From Noviherbaspirillum sp. Root189 (lineage in GTDB: Bacteria; Pseudomonadota; Gammaproteobacteria; Burkholderiales; Burkholderiaceae_D), in NCBI RefSeq assembly GCF_001428545.1, contig NZ_LMHZ01000011.1:1-64000 (forward strand): a DNA stretch of 64,000 nucleotides. Direction: 5' to 3'. Shown one piece after another: positions 1-9,403 of the stretch. The notes beneath the pieces were generated by a model. It did no database searches, had not been told where the DNA came from, and saw nothing but the letters and a program-made list of their open reading frames with translations. Each line of letters opens with the position of its first letter. Positions within the stretch are counted from its first letter, which is position 1. The translations under genes were made by a program, and so were the position numbers.

Positions 1-2
1 AA

Positions 3-176
3 GATGCTCGTACTGACGCGGATCAAGGCAGTCTGAATCTGCAGCAAACAGCATTCTTTGAAGCCGCCCGAAAATCGCTTCGTTTTCGTGCAGCAAAGAG
101 GCGAGATTATGTAACGTTTAGCAGCCTTGGTCAAGGGTTACAGGAAAGATTTTTGGAAACATCAAAGGTGGCGTAA
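3..176 (+). CDS. possible 3' end of a gene cut by the window edge
   Basis: A frame stays open from the first bases to a TAA at 174-176, giving about 57 residues rich in Arg, Lys and Ala. No start is visible because the window begins inside it. I do not recognise a family. Another frame also closes early in this region, so this could be chance; 57 open codons is weak evidence on its own. Confidence 0.25.
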   Translation, partial: DARTDADQGSLNLQQTAFFEAARKSLRFRAAKRRDYVTFSSLGQGLQERFLETSKVA

Positions 177-477
177 AGTGCGTTGGCCGTTTATCGCAGG
201 ACGGGCGGTAGCACACTCTGCTTAATAAGTATGGACACTGAGCCGGAGAAGCATCTCCGTGGCGTCGGCAAAAGAACTATATGCCTTTAGGTGACTTGGC
301 ATCGGCGACACAAATTCAGCATTACGCAACGCAGATGCCAGGAAACGAGCCAACAGTGTGGCCGAATATTGTGCCCTTTAGATAGCATTGCCGCCTGAAG
401 TAATTGTCGCTCTGAAGCGACTATCTTTTGCCGCGCGACTCTATTGAGCAAATGTATTGTCCGGCCGACAAGGATCC
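177..477. other. intergenic stretch with one weak hairpin
   Basis: I see no convincing gene here. A short hairpin (GTCGCT at 406-411, AGCGAC at 416-421) is followed on the plus strand by a T-rich run, so it could be a weak terminator for a rightward gene ending near 176. It does not point the right way to terminate the leftward regulator that ends at 478. Confidence 0.3.
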
Positions 478-1419
478 CTAATTTGCGTTGCGTCGGCGCC
501 AGTCATCAAGCGCGTCACGTAGTTCGTCGAGGTCGAGCACTCTTACAGTTGGTGGTGGGCGACGTACGAGAACAGCACTGCGTCCACCGACCCAGATCTC
601 GGTCGAATCGGGAACCTCGGCGCGCAAATCGCCTAGCGACTCAAGTACATGCGCAGGCCGCACAGAAGCAGAAAAGGATAAAGCGATAATATCTGCCGAC
701 TGTACCTGCACAGCCTTCGCGATCTCCGTGATGGGAGTCTGCACGCCAAGGGAGACGCAGCTTGCGCCTTCAAGCGTTAATATCGCCTCTGACATTAGCA
801 GACCTAATCCATGGGGTTCATTAGGCACGGTAGTTAGCAGGATTCGCGGCCGCATCGGCATGCCTGCGTGGATGGACGCTGCAGGAACAGAGGAAATTGC
901 ATTTCGCATAACCATCTGCACGCACTCGGTATATAGATGTTCTTCAAATACAGCGAGGTCGCCCTTGGCCCAGTGATCACCTACCATTGTGGTGAGCGGA
1001 GCGACGACATCGGTGACAAATCGATACATACCCATCCTGAGAAGTGATTGCGACAAGTCTCGACGCATCTCGTCCAAACGATGCGCCTTGCATAGTTTAA
1101 TGAAATGCAGCAATTCTTCCGTTTCAGCATAGGCATCATCCGCAACGGCTTCAGCGCTGCCCTCCGGACGGACGATAGCCCGTAGCTCATCCATCTCGAC
1201 GCCGACGATCTTCCCTGGCCGATGCCCCCGGTCCATAAGGATTTTGATCAGCCTTAATTTTTCGACCTGCTCCGGTGGATAGATGCGCTCGCCAAACTCA
1301 TCACGCCCTGGGAAGGGGAAATCGTAGCGGCGCTCCCAAACGCGCAAGGTATCTTTGGACAGTCCAGTTTCCCGCTCGACTGCCGCGATGCTCAATCCAT
1401 TTGGGGCAACCATAGTCAT
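478..1419 (-). CDS. MerR-family regulator with cobalamin-binding domain (CarH/LitR-like)
   Basis: This 313-residue protein has an N-terminal MerR helix-turn-helix (residues 8-77, with the typical TLRVWERRY) and a C-terminal B12-binding module. Two hallmarks of adenosylcobalamin photoreceptors can be seen: the helical-bundle motif W-x9-EH (W150, E160, H161) and the B12 lower-ligand motif ExHxxG (E201-P-H203-G-L-G206). In CarH these bind AdoCbl, and light breaks the tetramer and frees the operator. The residue just after the Trp, a His in Thermus CarH, is Ala here. The start is placed at the ATG at 1419 (another at 1413) because the HTH begins right after it; the reading frame is open further upstream but has no homologous look. 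A palindrome at 1480-1492 in its upstream region suggests autoregulation. It could instead be an MlrA-type regulator that does not sense light. Confidence 0.85.
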   Translation of the reverse strand: MTMVAPNGLSIAAVERETGLSKDTLRVWERRYDFPFPGRDEFGERIYPPEQVEKLRLIKILMDRGHRPGKIVGVEMDELRAIVRPEGSAEAVADDAYAETEELLHFIKLCKAHRLDEMRRDLSQSLLRMGMYRFVTDVVAPLTTMVGDHWAKGDLAVFEEHLYTECVQMVMRNAISSVPAASIHAGMPMRPRILLTTVPNEPHGLGLLMSEAILTLEGASCVSLGVQTPITEIAKAVQVQSADIIALSFSASVRPAHVLESLGDLRAEVPDSTEIWVGGRSAVLVRRPPPTVRVLDLDELRDALDDWRRRNAN

Positions 1420-1479
1420 GTTTTTCAAAAAACTTCCTGAATACGCTGAACTTAAACAAAGATATTGCAAATTCAATTT

Positions 1480-1492
1480 TTGTCTAAGACAA
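1480..1492. promoter_or_regulatory. candidate MerR/CarH-type operator (TTGTCTAAGACAA), regulator side
   Basis: TTGTCTAAGACAA is a palindrome around a central base and is extended by T and A on both flanks to 17 bp. It lies in the divergent region between the B12-type regulator and the DUF378 gene. The same 13-mer recurs at 2051-2063, and a 10-of-13 match lies at 1526-1538. MerR-family regulators bind such short dyads between promoter elements. Binding by the neighbouring regulator is inference from proximity and recurrence. Confidence 0.6.
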
Positions 1493-1625
1493 AACGGAAA
1501 TAGTGCGAACCTCGCATTATGTATCTTGTCTAGGTCAGCATGAGTGGAAAAGATCACTCTGTATTTAACCTCGGCGTAGAAATACTTGCCTTGCTTTTTT
1601 TCAACTCACTATAAAGGAGTTCATC

Positions 1626-1907
1626 ATGGCTACAGCACAAGGTCATATTCAGGAAAGACGTCATATTTCAGATCGTCGCTCGGACGCTTCTCACACTCAT
1701 GCAAAGCGTATGGGTGCGGTAGATTGGCTCGCAATGATTCTTCTTATAGTTGGCGGCGTTAACTGGGGATTGGTGGGTTTGTTCAATTTTGATTTGGTTG
1801 CGACATTGTTTGGGGAAATGAGCGCACTCTCAAGAATTGTCTATATTGTTGTTGGTTTGTGCGCGCTGTACTCGATTTATACCAGTAACAAGCTGTCGCG
1901 CCGATAG
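1626..1907 (+). CDS. DUF378 family small membrane protein
   Basis: This 93-residue protein has a hydrophilic, charged N-terminus (about 30 residues) followed by two membrane segments. It contains the DUF378 signature around LIVGGVNWGLVGLFNFDLV, where the conserved GGxNWGLVG loop joins the helices. The family (YuzA-like) has no established biochemical function. A strong ribosome site (AAAGGAG, 1612-1618) supports the ATG at 1626. The gene stands alone, is followed by a clear terminator, and shares its upstream region with the divergent B12-type regulator, which makes it a candidate target of that regulator. Confidence 0.85.
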   Translation: MATAQGHIQERRHISDRRSDASHTHAKRMGAVDWLAMILLIVGGVNWGLVGLFNFDLVATLFGEMSALSRIVYIVVGLCALYSIYTSNKLSRR

Positions 1908-1940
1908 CCTTAGTAGATCGTACATTCTGTGTAGGCCCAG

Positions 1941-1966
1941 GCCGGTATGACCTTACCGGCTTTTTT
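1941..1966 (+). terminator. rho-independent terminator of the DUF378 gene
   Basis: The stem GCCGGTA (1941-1947) pairs with TACCGGC (1954-1960) and is followed by six T residues (1961-1966). It lies 33 bases after the DUF378 stop codon. Confidence 0.85.
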
Positions 1967-2050
1967 CTGTCACTCCCCGCAGGAATTAGTGCGACGTGAC
2001 CTTGGACAAATCAGTTCACAGAGCGTATTTAAGTAGAACGTTCTTTAGTA

Positions 2051-2063
2051 TTGTCTAAGACAA
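2051..2063. promoter_or_regulatory. second copy of the TTGTCTAAGACAA palindrome, before the fasciclin remnant
   Basis: The 13-base core is identical to the one at 1480-1492 and is extended to TATTGTCTAAGACAATA here. A separate perfect 10-bp palindrome, AGAACGTTCT, sits just upstream at 2035-2044. The operator-like site overlaps the first possible ATG of the downstream frame (2065), so the original start codon was probably further in. Confidence 0.6.
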
Positions 2064-2064
2064 T

Positions 2065-2520
2065 ATGGGATGTAACTTGCGCAATCTCAAAGTCGTAGAC
2101 GTCTGGCTTTCTATCATTTGTGTACACGTCGAATCTACTCCGCAACGTCACTCTGCTGCCTTTATTTGCGGCTGCGGAGGCAGTGACGACTCCGACGCAC
2201 CAGTAGCCGCAGCGACGATGGCAGAGCTTGTGCCAACCCTAGCGGACACCAGCTTAAGAGTAACCGTGTTTGCGCCGACCGATACGGCGTTTGCCACGGC
2301 ACCGGCCGGCCTGACTACGCCGCAGCTCGCGACCGTGCTGACATACCATGTTTTAGGGTCGCAAGTGCTTGCCTCACAAATCCCTTTTGGTACTGCAGTC
2401 AATACGCTGGCTAATCAGGCAATTACCTTCAATGTAGGAACACCGCCTGCTATCACCGATACGACCCAAGCTGCGGCCATTAAAGATGATATCGGCTTTG
2501 GGATATTATCGACTCGCTAG
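2065..2520 (+). pseudogene. decayed fasciclin-domain lipoprotein gene
   Basis: The frame keeps the fasciclin H1 box (TVFAPTDTAFA), the central YH region (LTYHVLGSQV) and the sequence that normally precedes the H2 box (TPPAITDTTQAA). It then runs into unrelated residues and stops, so the conserved H2 strand (GVIHVID type) is missing. The part between the lipoprotein-like CGGSDDSD segment and the H1 box is also much shorter than in family members, which suggests an internal deletion. The N-terminus does not read as a normal signal peptide: a CGCGG lipobox remnant is preceded by polar residues. Fasciclin proteins are exported adhesion-type proteins. The several lesions favour a pseudogene; a sequencing error could explain only some of them. 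Confidence 0.6.
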
Positions 2521-2753
2521 AATGCAATCCGGTGTGTGATCCACATGTAGTCTCAAACTCAAGGCAGCGTCACCTTTTCCGTAGTGCCGTACGTTGGACG
2601 CGCAATGTCAGAGAATATCCTACGTGCATCGGTAACGGAATCACTGCCGAGCCGGCACGAAAGAATCTTGTGTTGCGCGTCCTTGATTAAAGAGGGTAGC
2701 GTGCTGGCGATCTCACTGCTTGAAACGATCTCGCCGGTAAGCTGAGCCAGCTT

Positions 2754-3179
2754 TCAACGAATTAGCAAAACAGGCACTGAGGACCTTGCAATGACCTTCG
2801 TCGCAACTGAACCCATGATCAGGTTCTTCAGCGCACCATGGCCGTGAGCGCCCATTACGACCATGTCAATCTGGTGACGCTCCGTATAGGCATGGATTTG
2901 CTCTGCTACTTCCCCGACCACATAACCGGCCTTAAAAGAAATGCCCTTGGAGCGCAACAGATCCTGGTGCGGCAACAAAACGGCTTCCGCCACTTCTCTA
3001 TAGTAATTTTCCACTGCTGCGGTACCGAGTGCTGCTTTAGCACGTCCTTCGGGAATTGGCTCTTGCACATAAAGCACATGAAACTCAGGCAGCTCCTTGA
3101 ACCAGTTGAATCTCGCAATCAGAAAGTCAACAGCCTTGGCTGTATAGATGGAACCGTCTACCGCGCTCAGTATTTTCAT
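2754..3179 (-). CDS. universal stress protein, UspA family
   Basis: This 141-residue single-domain Usp starts with the characteristic beta strand MKILSAVDGS. It carries the ATP-binding motif G-2x-G-9x-GS near its end (G110, G113, G123-S124), so it belongs to the nucleotide-binding class. Usp proteins act as cytosolic dimers in stress tolerance, with targets mostly undefined. The gene stands alone, and no operon partner is evident. The length and both conserved regions are normal for the family. Confidence 0.92.
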   Translation of the reverse strand: MKILSAVDGSIYTAKAVDFLIARFNWFKELPEFHVLYVQEPIPEGRAKAALGTAAVENYYREVAEAVLLPHQDLLRSKGISFKAGYVVGEVAEQIHAYTERHQIDMVVMGAHGHGALKNLIMGSVATKVIARSSVPVLLIR

Positions 3180-3552
3180 GATGATACTTGTATGTTACTT
3201 GATGTCTTATGCGGCTGAAGACGGGTTTTAGTCGTATCGAGAGCCTTTGTTGGGCGCAGTGTGTTCGAATGAAAAACAAAAGAAATTGATTGAAGTCAAA
3301 TTTGCCCAAATCGTCCCGGATTCTCTGCAAGCGGCCCGTTAAGCGCTCAGAGCTTTCGGAATAAGTTGACTCTTCCAGTCGGGTTGACTTGCAAACCGTG
3401 ACTGCGCATCATGCGTGGGCGATCAACTTCAGGCTGACACGACCAAACTTGTGCACTCCTGCTTGAGATTTGATACAACGCTTCACAGATCGATGACGAA
3501 TACTTCGTAATATTCGATTGACGGCGGAATTTGTTTCCAAGAATATTGCGAC
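3180..3552. other. intergenic region between divergent usp and permease genes
   Basis: This is a 373-base divergent promoter region. Short frames occur on both strands, but none has a ribosome site or a recognisable protein. I see no repeat, RNA motif or terminator. Confidence 0.5.
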
Positions 3553-4623
3553 ATGCCATATCTTTCTCTGTTTCTTCCCGTTCTGTTTGTAGTAGCGCTG
3601 GCTTTTCTGCTCAAACATTTTTTGGCTTCGCTCGCTTGGGCTGGCCTGCTTGCTGTTATTACCTGGCCGGTCCATCAGATGCTGATCCGCCGTGGCGGGT
3701 CAAGGACAGGAAGTGCGGTGCTCATTCTCGCTGTGCTGATCATCAGCTTTGTGGCGCCCTCCGTCTTCCTGTTCAATACACTGAGCAATGAACTCTCGAC
3801 GGTAGAACGGCTGGTTGGCCAACTGAATCAAACGGGCGTACCGGTGCCTGAGTGGCTTATGCGTCTCCCGATGATCGCGAAACCGGCCGTAAAGTGGTGG
3901 CAGGAGAATCTTGAGGTGCCCGGCGGGCTAAATACCCTGATACAAACGACGGCAGGTGACCTTGTCCCCCACCTCAGCAGTGCGCTAAGTACTTTGGGGC
4001 CAAGTATCCTTGCCAACGCCCTGTATCTGTTTCTTGCACTATTGACATTATTTATTCTCTACATAGAGGGGCCGGCGGTAGTCCGTTATGTCGATCACGC
4101 CGGTGAACGAATCACCCCTAAGTATTATGCTGTGGTGCGCCGCCTGTTTCCGCTTTCGGTTCGGGGAACCGCGCTCGGCCTTTGCTCCGTTGCGATCCTT
4201 GAAGGCGTCGTCCTCGGGGTCGCTTATGCTGTTGCGGGTGCTCCGGCACCAGTGCTGCTAGGTGTGATCACTGGTTACATGGCATTGATCCCGGGCGGGG
4301 CGCCGTTGTCCTTTACGGCGGTATCCCTGCTTTTGCTGGGTCAGGGTAATGCAGGCGCGGCACTGGGGCTCTTTTGCTGGGGTGCGTTTGAACTGTTTAT
4401 GGTCGACAAATTTATTCGTCCCAAACTCATTGGGCAGCGCGTCGACCTGCCTTTCCTTGCTGTACTGTTCGGCTTGCTTGGCGGCGTCTCGACAATGGGT
4501 GTCCTCGGGCTGTTTATCGGTCCCTTCATGATGGCGGTTCTGTTCTGGTGGCTGCGTAACGGGAAGGATGACTCTGTGCAGGGTCCCTCCGTACCGTCGA
4601 AAAGCGATAAATTAGCCGCTTGA
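3553..4623 (+). CDS. AI-2E family transporter (PerM/YdiK type)
   Basis: This 356-residue polytopic membrane protein has a first helix pair at residues 4-42, a long soluble loop (about 75-150) and a cluster of five or so helices to about residue 340. It contains the family-typical GAPAPVLLGVITGYMALIPGG segment and FIRPKLIGQRVDLP, which resembles the conserved PxLxG signature of this family. Members were named for autoinducer-2 export, but most are generic exporters of unknown substrate. No partner gene is adjacent. The C-terminal tail is short and polar. Confidence 0.85.
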   Translation: MPYLSLFLPVLFVVALAFLLKHFLASLAWAGLLAVITWPVHQMLIRRGGSRTGSAVLILAVLIISFVAPSVFLFNTLSNELSTVERLVGQLNQTGVPVPEWLMRLPMIAKPAVKWWQENLEVPGGLNTLIQTTAGDLVPHLSSALSTLGPSILANALYLFLALLTLFILYIEGPAVVRYVDHAGERITPKYYAVVRRLFPLSVRGTALGLCSVAILEGVVLGVAYAVAGAPAPVLLGVITGYMALIPGGAPLSFTAVSLLLLGQGNAGAALGLFCWGAFELFMVDKFIRPKLIGQRVDLPFLAVLFGLLGGVSTMGVLGLFIGPFMMAVLFWWLRNGKDDSVQGPSVPSKSDKLAA

Positions 4624-4874
4624 TTTTTACTCTAGCACCCACAACCCGGCGTTAACAGTACCTTGGCTGCGTCGGGGCAGGAGCAATCAGCGCCAGGCTT
4701 TAAATCATGCTTGATGCGACCAAATTGGTTGCGAAAATTCAAACTTCCCTTCGAGTACGTATTTTCCTACGTTGAAAGACAGCGGATTCCGATGTTCCGC
4801 ATTCATGCCCTTGGATATATTGCCTTCATCGAAGCAGCAATCTGGATTAAACATATCTATTCAAGGGGCAGAAC

Positions 4875-5114
4875 ATGAGTGATGAAGCAGACGTTGCAAA
4901 CGACAAGATTGAGATGGACCGCATGGCAGCGATCGAAGCATGCCGTCGGCAACCGGGATTGCCGGCTAAAGGAGCTTGCTGGTTCTGCGACGAGGCATTA
5001 CCGCCCATGAAAAAATTCTGCGACAGCGACTGCGCGGCAGACTATGAACTCGAACAGGCAGCGTGGGCCCGTGCCGGCCGCCCTCGTGGGCCGAGCGAAA
5101 TGCACGCCGATTAA
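4875..5114 (+). CDS. small Cys-rich protein, probable zinc-binding
   Basis: This 79-residue protein has paired cysteines, CWFC (about residues 35-38) and CDSDC (about 49-53), arranged like a small zinc ribbon. Acidic flanks and an Arg/Gly-rich tail surround them. A ribosome site (AAGGGG) lies just before the ATG. Such proteins are common conserved hypotheticals in Betaproteobacteria, and no function is known to me. Zinc binding is inferred only from the four cysteines. Confidence 0.65.
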   Translation: MSDEADVANDKIEMDRMAAIEACRRQPGLPAKGACWFCDEALPPMKKFCDSDCAADYELEQAAWARAGRPRGPSEMHAD

Positions 5115-5169
5115 ACAGAGCGGGCTGAATCAACTACTCAAGCGCGGGCCGGCCAATGCACTCACCCCA

Positions 5170-5550
5170 TTAGCCGAGTGCCTGCGCAAAAGTCGGCGTA
5201 AATTGGTAGGCAAGCTGTGCATCTCTCACGCCGATAGACTGAAAGATATGGAAGCTGAGCCATTCGGTATCACCCGAGATGCATATTTCCGCTTCGAAAA
5301 TCTCGCGCATGAGCATTACCGTGGTATTCCAGTTATCGCTCTCTACCGGCAAATAGCATAGACCTGATTTGTCCTGCGGCGCAGACACAATCGCATGCGC
5401 GACTAGCGTATTGAGCAACTCGACCGCTGCCTCGCTTAGTACTTCTTCGACCGCCCTATTTATCTGCATGGGAGATAGTATGCCTCGAACCAATGGAGGC
5501 ATGCCAGTCCTTTTGCTCTTGAATGCGCAAGGAGTATCCGGCCACTTCAT
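5170..5550 (-). CDS. hypothetical protein, faintly like a replication-initiator domain
   Basis: The frame gives 126 residues from the ATG at 5550, which has an AGAGGAAG ribosome site. Another ATG at 5502 has AAAAGGA six bases upstream, so the start is uncertain. The C-terminal half (an acidic helix, then WLSFHIFQSIGVRD and a strand ending in YQFTPTFAQAL) resembles by eye the winged-helix part of Rep_3/RepB plasmid initiators. The protein is far shorter than those, so it could be a remnant or an unrelated small protein. No plasmid genes are nearby. Confidence 0.5.
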   Translation of the reverse strand: MKWPDTPCAFKSKRTGMPPLVRGILSPMQINRAVEEVLSEAAVELLNTLVAHAIVSAPQDKSGLCYLPVESDNWNTTVMLMREIFEAEICISGDTEWLSFHIFQSIGVRDAQLAYQFTPTFAQALG

Positions 5551-5660
5551 CGTTAGTTACTTCCTCTACAGATCAAAGCTTCCTGCTATCCGTCAAGACC
5601 CATGAATGCGCGCCGCGTAGACTTGAACTCATTTTTATTGGCCCCTCGTTTCCAGCATGA

Positions 5661-6848
<1,188 letters not shown>

Positions 6849-6890
6849 GCTGCGCTTGGCAGACGGTTGAGACAAGACCGATGCTGGCCC

Positions 6891-6926
6891 GCCAGACAAG
6901 CGACTTGTTCGCGCGGCTTGTCTGGC
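6891..6926. terminator. hairpin between convergent genes
   Basis: An 11-bp perfect stem (GCCAGACAAGC at 6891-6901, GCTTGTCTGGC at 6916-6926) encloses a 14-base loop. It lies between the ends of glf and the leftward small gene. It lacks a T-tract, so it may be a stabilising hairpin rather than a classic rho-independent terminator. Confidence 0.5.
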
Positions 6927-6944
6927 CGGTCTACTATTTGCGAT

Positions 6945-7187
6945 TCAAAGATCTTCCGGCGGCATCTCCGTCATGGTGACGGTACTGCGAATGCTGTTAC
7001 TGAACTCAGGTAATACCTGCGCCTCGCCTTGCAGTTCTGGCTTCCTGAAGGCATAGATGCGTGCATGCGTCTGCGCCGGCATGTCTCCGATGCCGTCGGA
7101 AAGCATGGCCGAAAGCGACGAAGGGTTCTCCAGACCGCTCTTTTGCCGTTGACGTCCCTGTAATGAAATCACCGGACACTTGTTCAT
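6945..7187 (-). CDS. small hypothetical protein
   Basis: This 80-residue protein begins MNKCPVISLQGRQRQ. The start at 7187 is chosen because AGGGGAGAG stands just before it; the frame runs further upstream without a better site. There is no membrane segment, signal peptide or recognised domain. The C-terminal tail is Ser/Thr/Glu rich. It is divergent from the next hypothetical gene, so the two probably share a promoter region (7188-7342). Confidence 0.55.
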   Translation of the reverse strand: MNKCPVISLQGRQRQKSGLENPSSLSAMLSDGIGDMPAQTHARIYAFRKPELQGEAQVLPEFSNSIRSTVTMTEMPPEDL

Positions 7188-7342
7188 GACTCTCTCCCCT
7201 TGTACAGAGATTGCAGTATAGAACCGGAGTGCTCCGGGGACTGTGACATTTTGTTTCGCACGCGATGTTGTTTCGTCCCTTAAGAAACAATCGATGCAGC
7301 GGTCTGTCATATCCATACAGAGACCTCTTGAGGATGCGATCG

Positions 7343-7708
7343 ATGATGCCCGTTGAAAAACTTGAAGCGATATCAGCCAGCCTGAATCAATTGAAAAGTG
7401 ACTTGAAGCGAGCGCTGAATGAAGGAGATCATCCCCTTGATGGCCACAGCGCGCTGGTTCGACAAGCAGAGGAATGCGAGTTCATGCTCCCCGAGAAGTT
7501 GACGACCGGGGCACTGGCCGAGGCAGTTGACCGCAAGCTTGCAAATGTCGCCGTCCTTCTTGAACGAGCACGGAGACACGAAAGTCTGCCAGAGGACGCA
7601 CAGGCTGCGGCTGAGCAAGAGTACATGCTGTCTGATGAAGACTATGCGGCAAATGCCGGTCACCCGCTAGAGCACGGTAAAGAGCCTGGAGTGCCGCCGC
7701 AAAATTAA
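7343..7708 (+). CDS. hypothetical helical protein
   Basis: This 121-residue protein begins MMPVEKLEAISASLNQLKSD and is predominantly helical and acidic, with a possible short coiled coil (residues 5-35). It ends in a polar tail. The start at 7343 has GAGG about nine bases upstream, while an earlier in-frame ATG at 7334 is too close to that site. There is no recognised domain and no link to its neighbours. Confidence 0.6.
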   Translation: MMPVEKLEAISASLNQLKSDLKRALNEGDHPLDGHSALVRQAEECEFMLPEKLTTGALAEAVDRKLANVAVLLERARRHESLPEDAQAAAEQEYMLSDEDYAANAGHPLEHGKEPGVPPQN

Positions 7709-7746
7709 GCGATTCACTGTGCCAGCGGGAGGCGGATCCTTAGAAT

Positions 7747-8760
7747 TCACTTCTGACTGGTCGCTCGAACCAGCATTTGTCGCTCTTCCGTTAATTGCAT
7801 TTCTTCGGACAGCCGCCTCGGCTGAATCCGCGTACCCCCCGTAATGTCGTACAGCATGTCACGGATCCACCGATGCGCTGGATCACGTGCATAACGTTCA
7901 TGCCACAGCATATCGACATGCACTGGCGGCAAATCAAAAGGCATCTCGCGGTCAATGACGAGATCGGTCAAGCCGATCGCTGCGATAAGGTGACGCGGTA
8001 CGACGGCAAGCAAATCAGAATAGGCAACGACTTTGCCTACCGTGAAAAACTGATTGACGGTCAGCGCGATGTGGCGCTCGCGGCCGAATTGGTTAAGCAC
8101 GTCATCCACTAGGCCATGTGCCTTGCCGGAAACGCTCATCAGGACATGCTCGGCACGACAATAGTCATCAATCGTAAAATCACTCTCTGCGAGAGGATGA
8201 CCGCACCGCATAATGCAGACGTACGAACCGCTATATAAGCGCTGATGCAAGATCGCAGAAAATGCCCCCTGCCCGCCCGAAATCTGCGCGGCAATGCCAG
8301 GGAAATAACCGATGGCAAGATCGATCTCTCCTTGCAACAGGAGCGGCTTAGGATCACGTGTCAAGAGAGGGATCAGACGGATACAGAGATGAGGCGCGAG
8401 GCGCTTTATCTCGCGCATCAGCGATGGCAGGACAAGCGCCGCCGTAGAGTCCGCCATGGCAAAGCGGAAAGTCGCATGCATTTCCGACAGATCGAATGTT
8501 TGCGGCGTAATTGCTTCTTCGAGCGCGGTCAGGGCAAGCCGCACCGCGGGCCACAACTCTTCAGCGCGTGAGGTGGGCGTAACCCCGTGCGCATTCCGGA
8601 CCAACAAGTCGTCACGCAGTGCTTCACGCAGCCGACGCAAGGCATTGGATACCGCCGGCTGTGTCATGGAGAGACGCATTGCGGCACGAGTGAGGTTCTG
8701 TTCACTCATGACAGCATCGAACACGCGAAGCAGGTTCAGATCCAGTGTCTGGAAGCTCAT
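7747..8760 (-). CDS. LysR-family transcriptional regulator
   Basis: This 337-residue protein has the N-terminal LysR winged HTH (residues 4-63; LNLLRVFDAVMSEQNLTRAA and MTQPAVSNALRRLRE) and a periplasmic-binding-protein-like effector domain (about 95-300). The opening FQTLDLNLLRVFDAV is of the NodD/NahR/LeuO subgroup type. The ATG at 8760 gives the standard LysR N-terminus, so the longer frame beginning at 8841 is rejected. No divergently transcribed metabolic gene lies in the 600 bases upstream, so its target is not evident. Confidence 0.92.
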   Translation of the reverse strand: MSFQTLDLNLLRVFDAVMSEQNLTRAAMRLSMTQPAVSNALRRLREALRDDLLVRNAHGVTPTSRAEELWPAVRLALTALEEAITPQTFDLSEMHATFRFAMADSTAALVLPSLMREIKRLAPHLCIRLIPLLTRDPKPLLLQGEIDLAIGYFPGIAAQISGGQGAFSAILHQRLYSGSYVCIMRCGHPLAESDFTIDDYCRAEHVLMSVSGKAHGLVDDVLNQFGRERHIALTVNQFFTVGKVVAYSDLLAVVPRHLIAAIGLTDLVIDREMPFDLPPVHVDMLWHERYARDPAHRWIRDMLYDITGGTRIQPRRLSEEMQLTEERQMLVRATSQK

Positions 8761-9403
8761 CGAAAGCTCGCTATAAGTTCGGATGTCGCGACGTTGCCCG
8801 GGAACGGATACGCCTGCCGGACAAAATAGCGTCGCTGTCATGAATATACTGCATCGACCGAGATGACGCGCAAGGCTCTACACGCTTGATGTGCGTAATA
8901 ACAAATGACGTTCCTTTTGGAAAGTGCAGGCGTTTATTTTTGAGATTTTTCGGTTGATGCTCTATACGAAAGTACGATCCATGTGCCGCTGCCTTTATTG
9001 CAACGACGAGTTTTCTTGACACCGACGTTTGCTCGTCGACCCATCATCGTCACGCTTAGTCCTGGCGCATTTCTTCCTTTTCAAAATTCCGTCCGAAGGA
9101 AACATGAAGGTTTGGGACTGTGATGGTGAGTTCGATTCTTGCATTATGTGCGCACGTTTCTGCGTCGATCAATCCGAACTAACCGGCGCTTTACCTCTGC
9201 CATCCCGATGGAGCAGTGCACATGTTCACATTGGTGACGCACTATTAAGCCGTCAAGGTGTTGATTTCAACCAGGTGCAAGTGTATATATTTTCCATCTT
9301 AAGTCTTAATACCAACGGCACGCGGTTAGTTCGGATCCCTTGCAACCGCCAGTGATCCACGCCACAATGTGACTTTGGCCATGCATACTCTGATTGCCTT
9401 ACG
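8761..9403. other. intergenic region, no gene recognised
   Basis: This stretch of 643 bases is more AT-rich than its neighbours. A plus-strand frame (9029-9355) exists but has no ribosome site or protein-like composition. I see no RNA gene, repeat or terminator. It must hold the LysR promoter and probably that of the recombinase gene. Confidence 0.45.

Noticed and set aside
4663-4878. 71-codon frame between the AI-2E permease and the Cys-rich gene
   Set aside because: It has no ribosome site or protein-like pattern and overlaps the start of the better-supported next gene.
9029-9355. 108-codon frame before the recombinase
   Set aside because: There is no ribosome site, the composition is random and it lies in an AT-rich promoter region.
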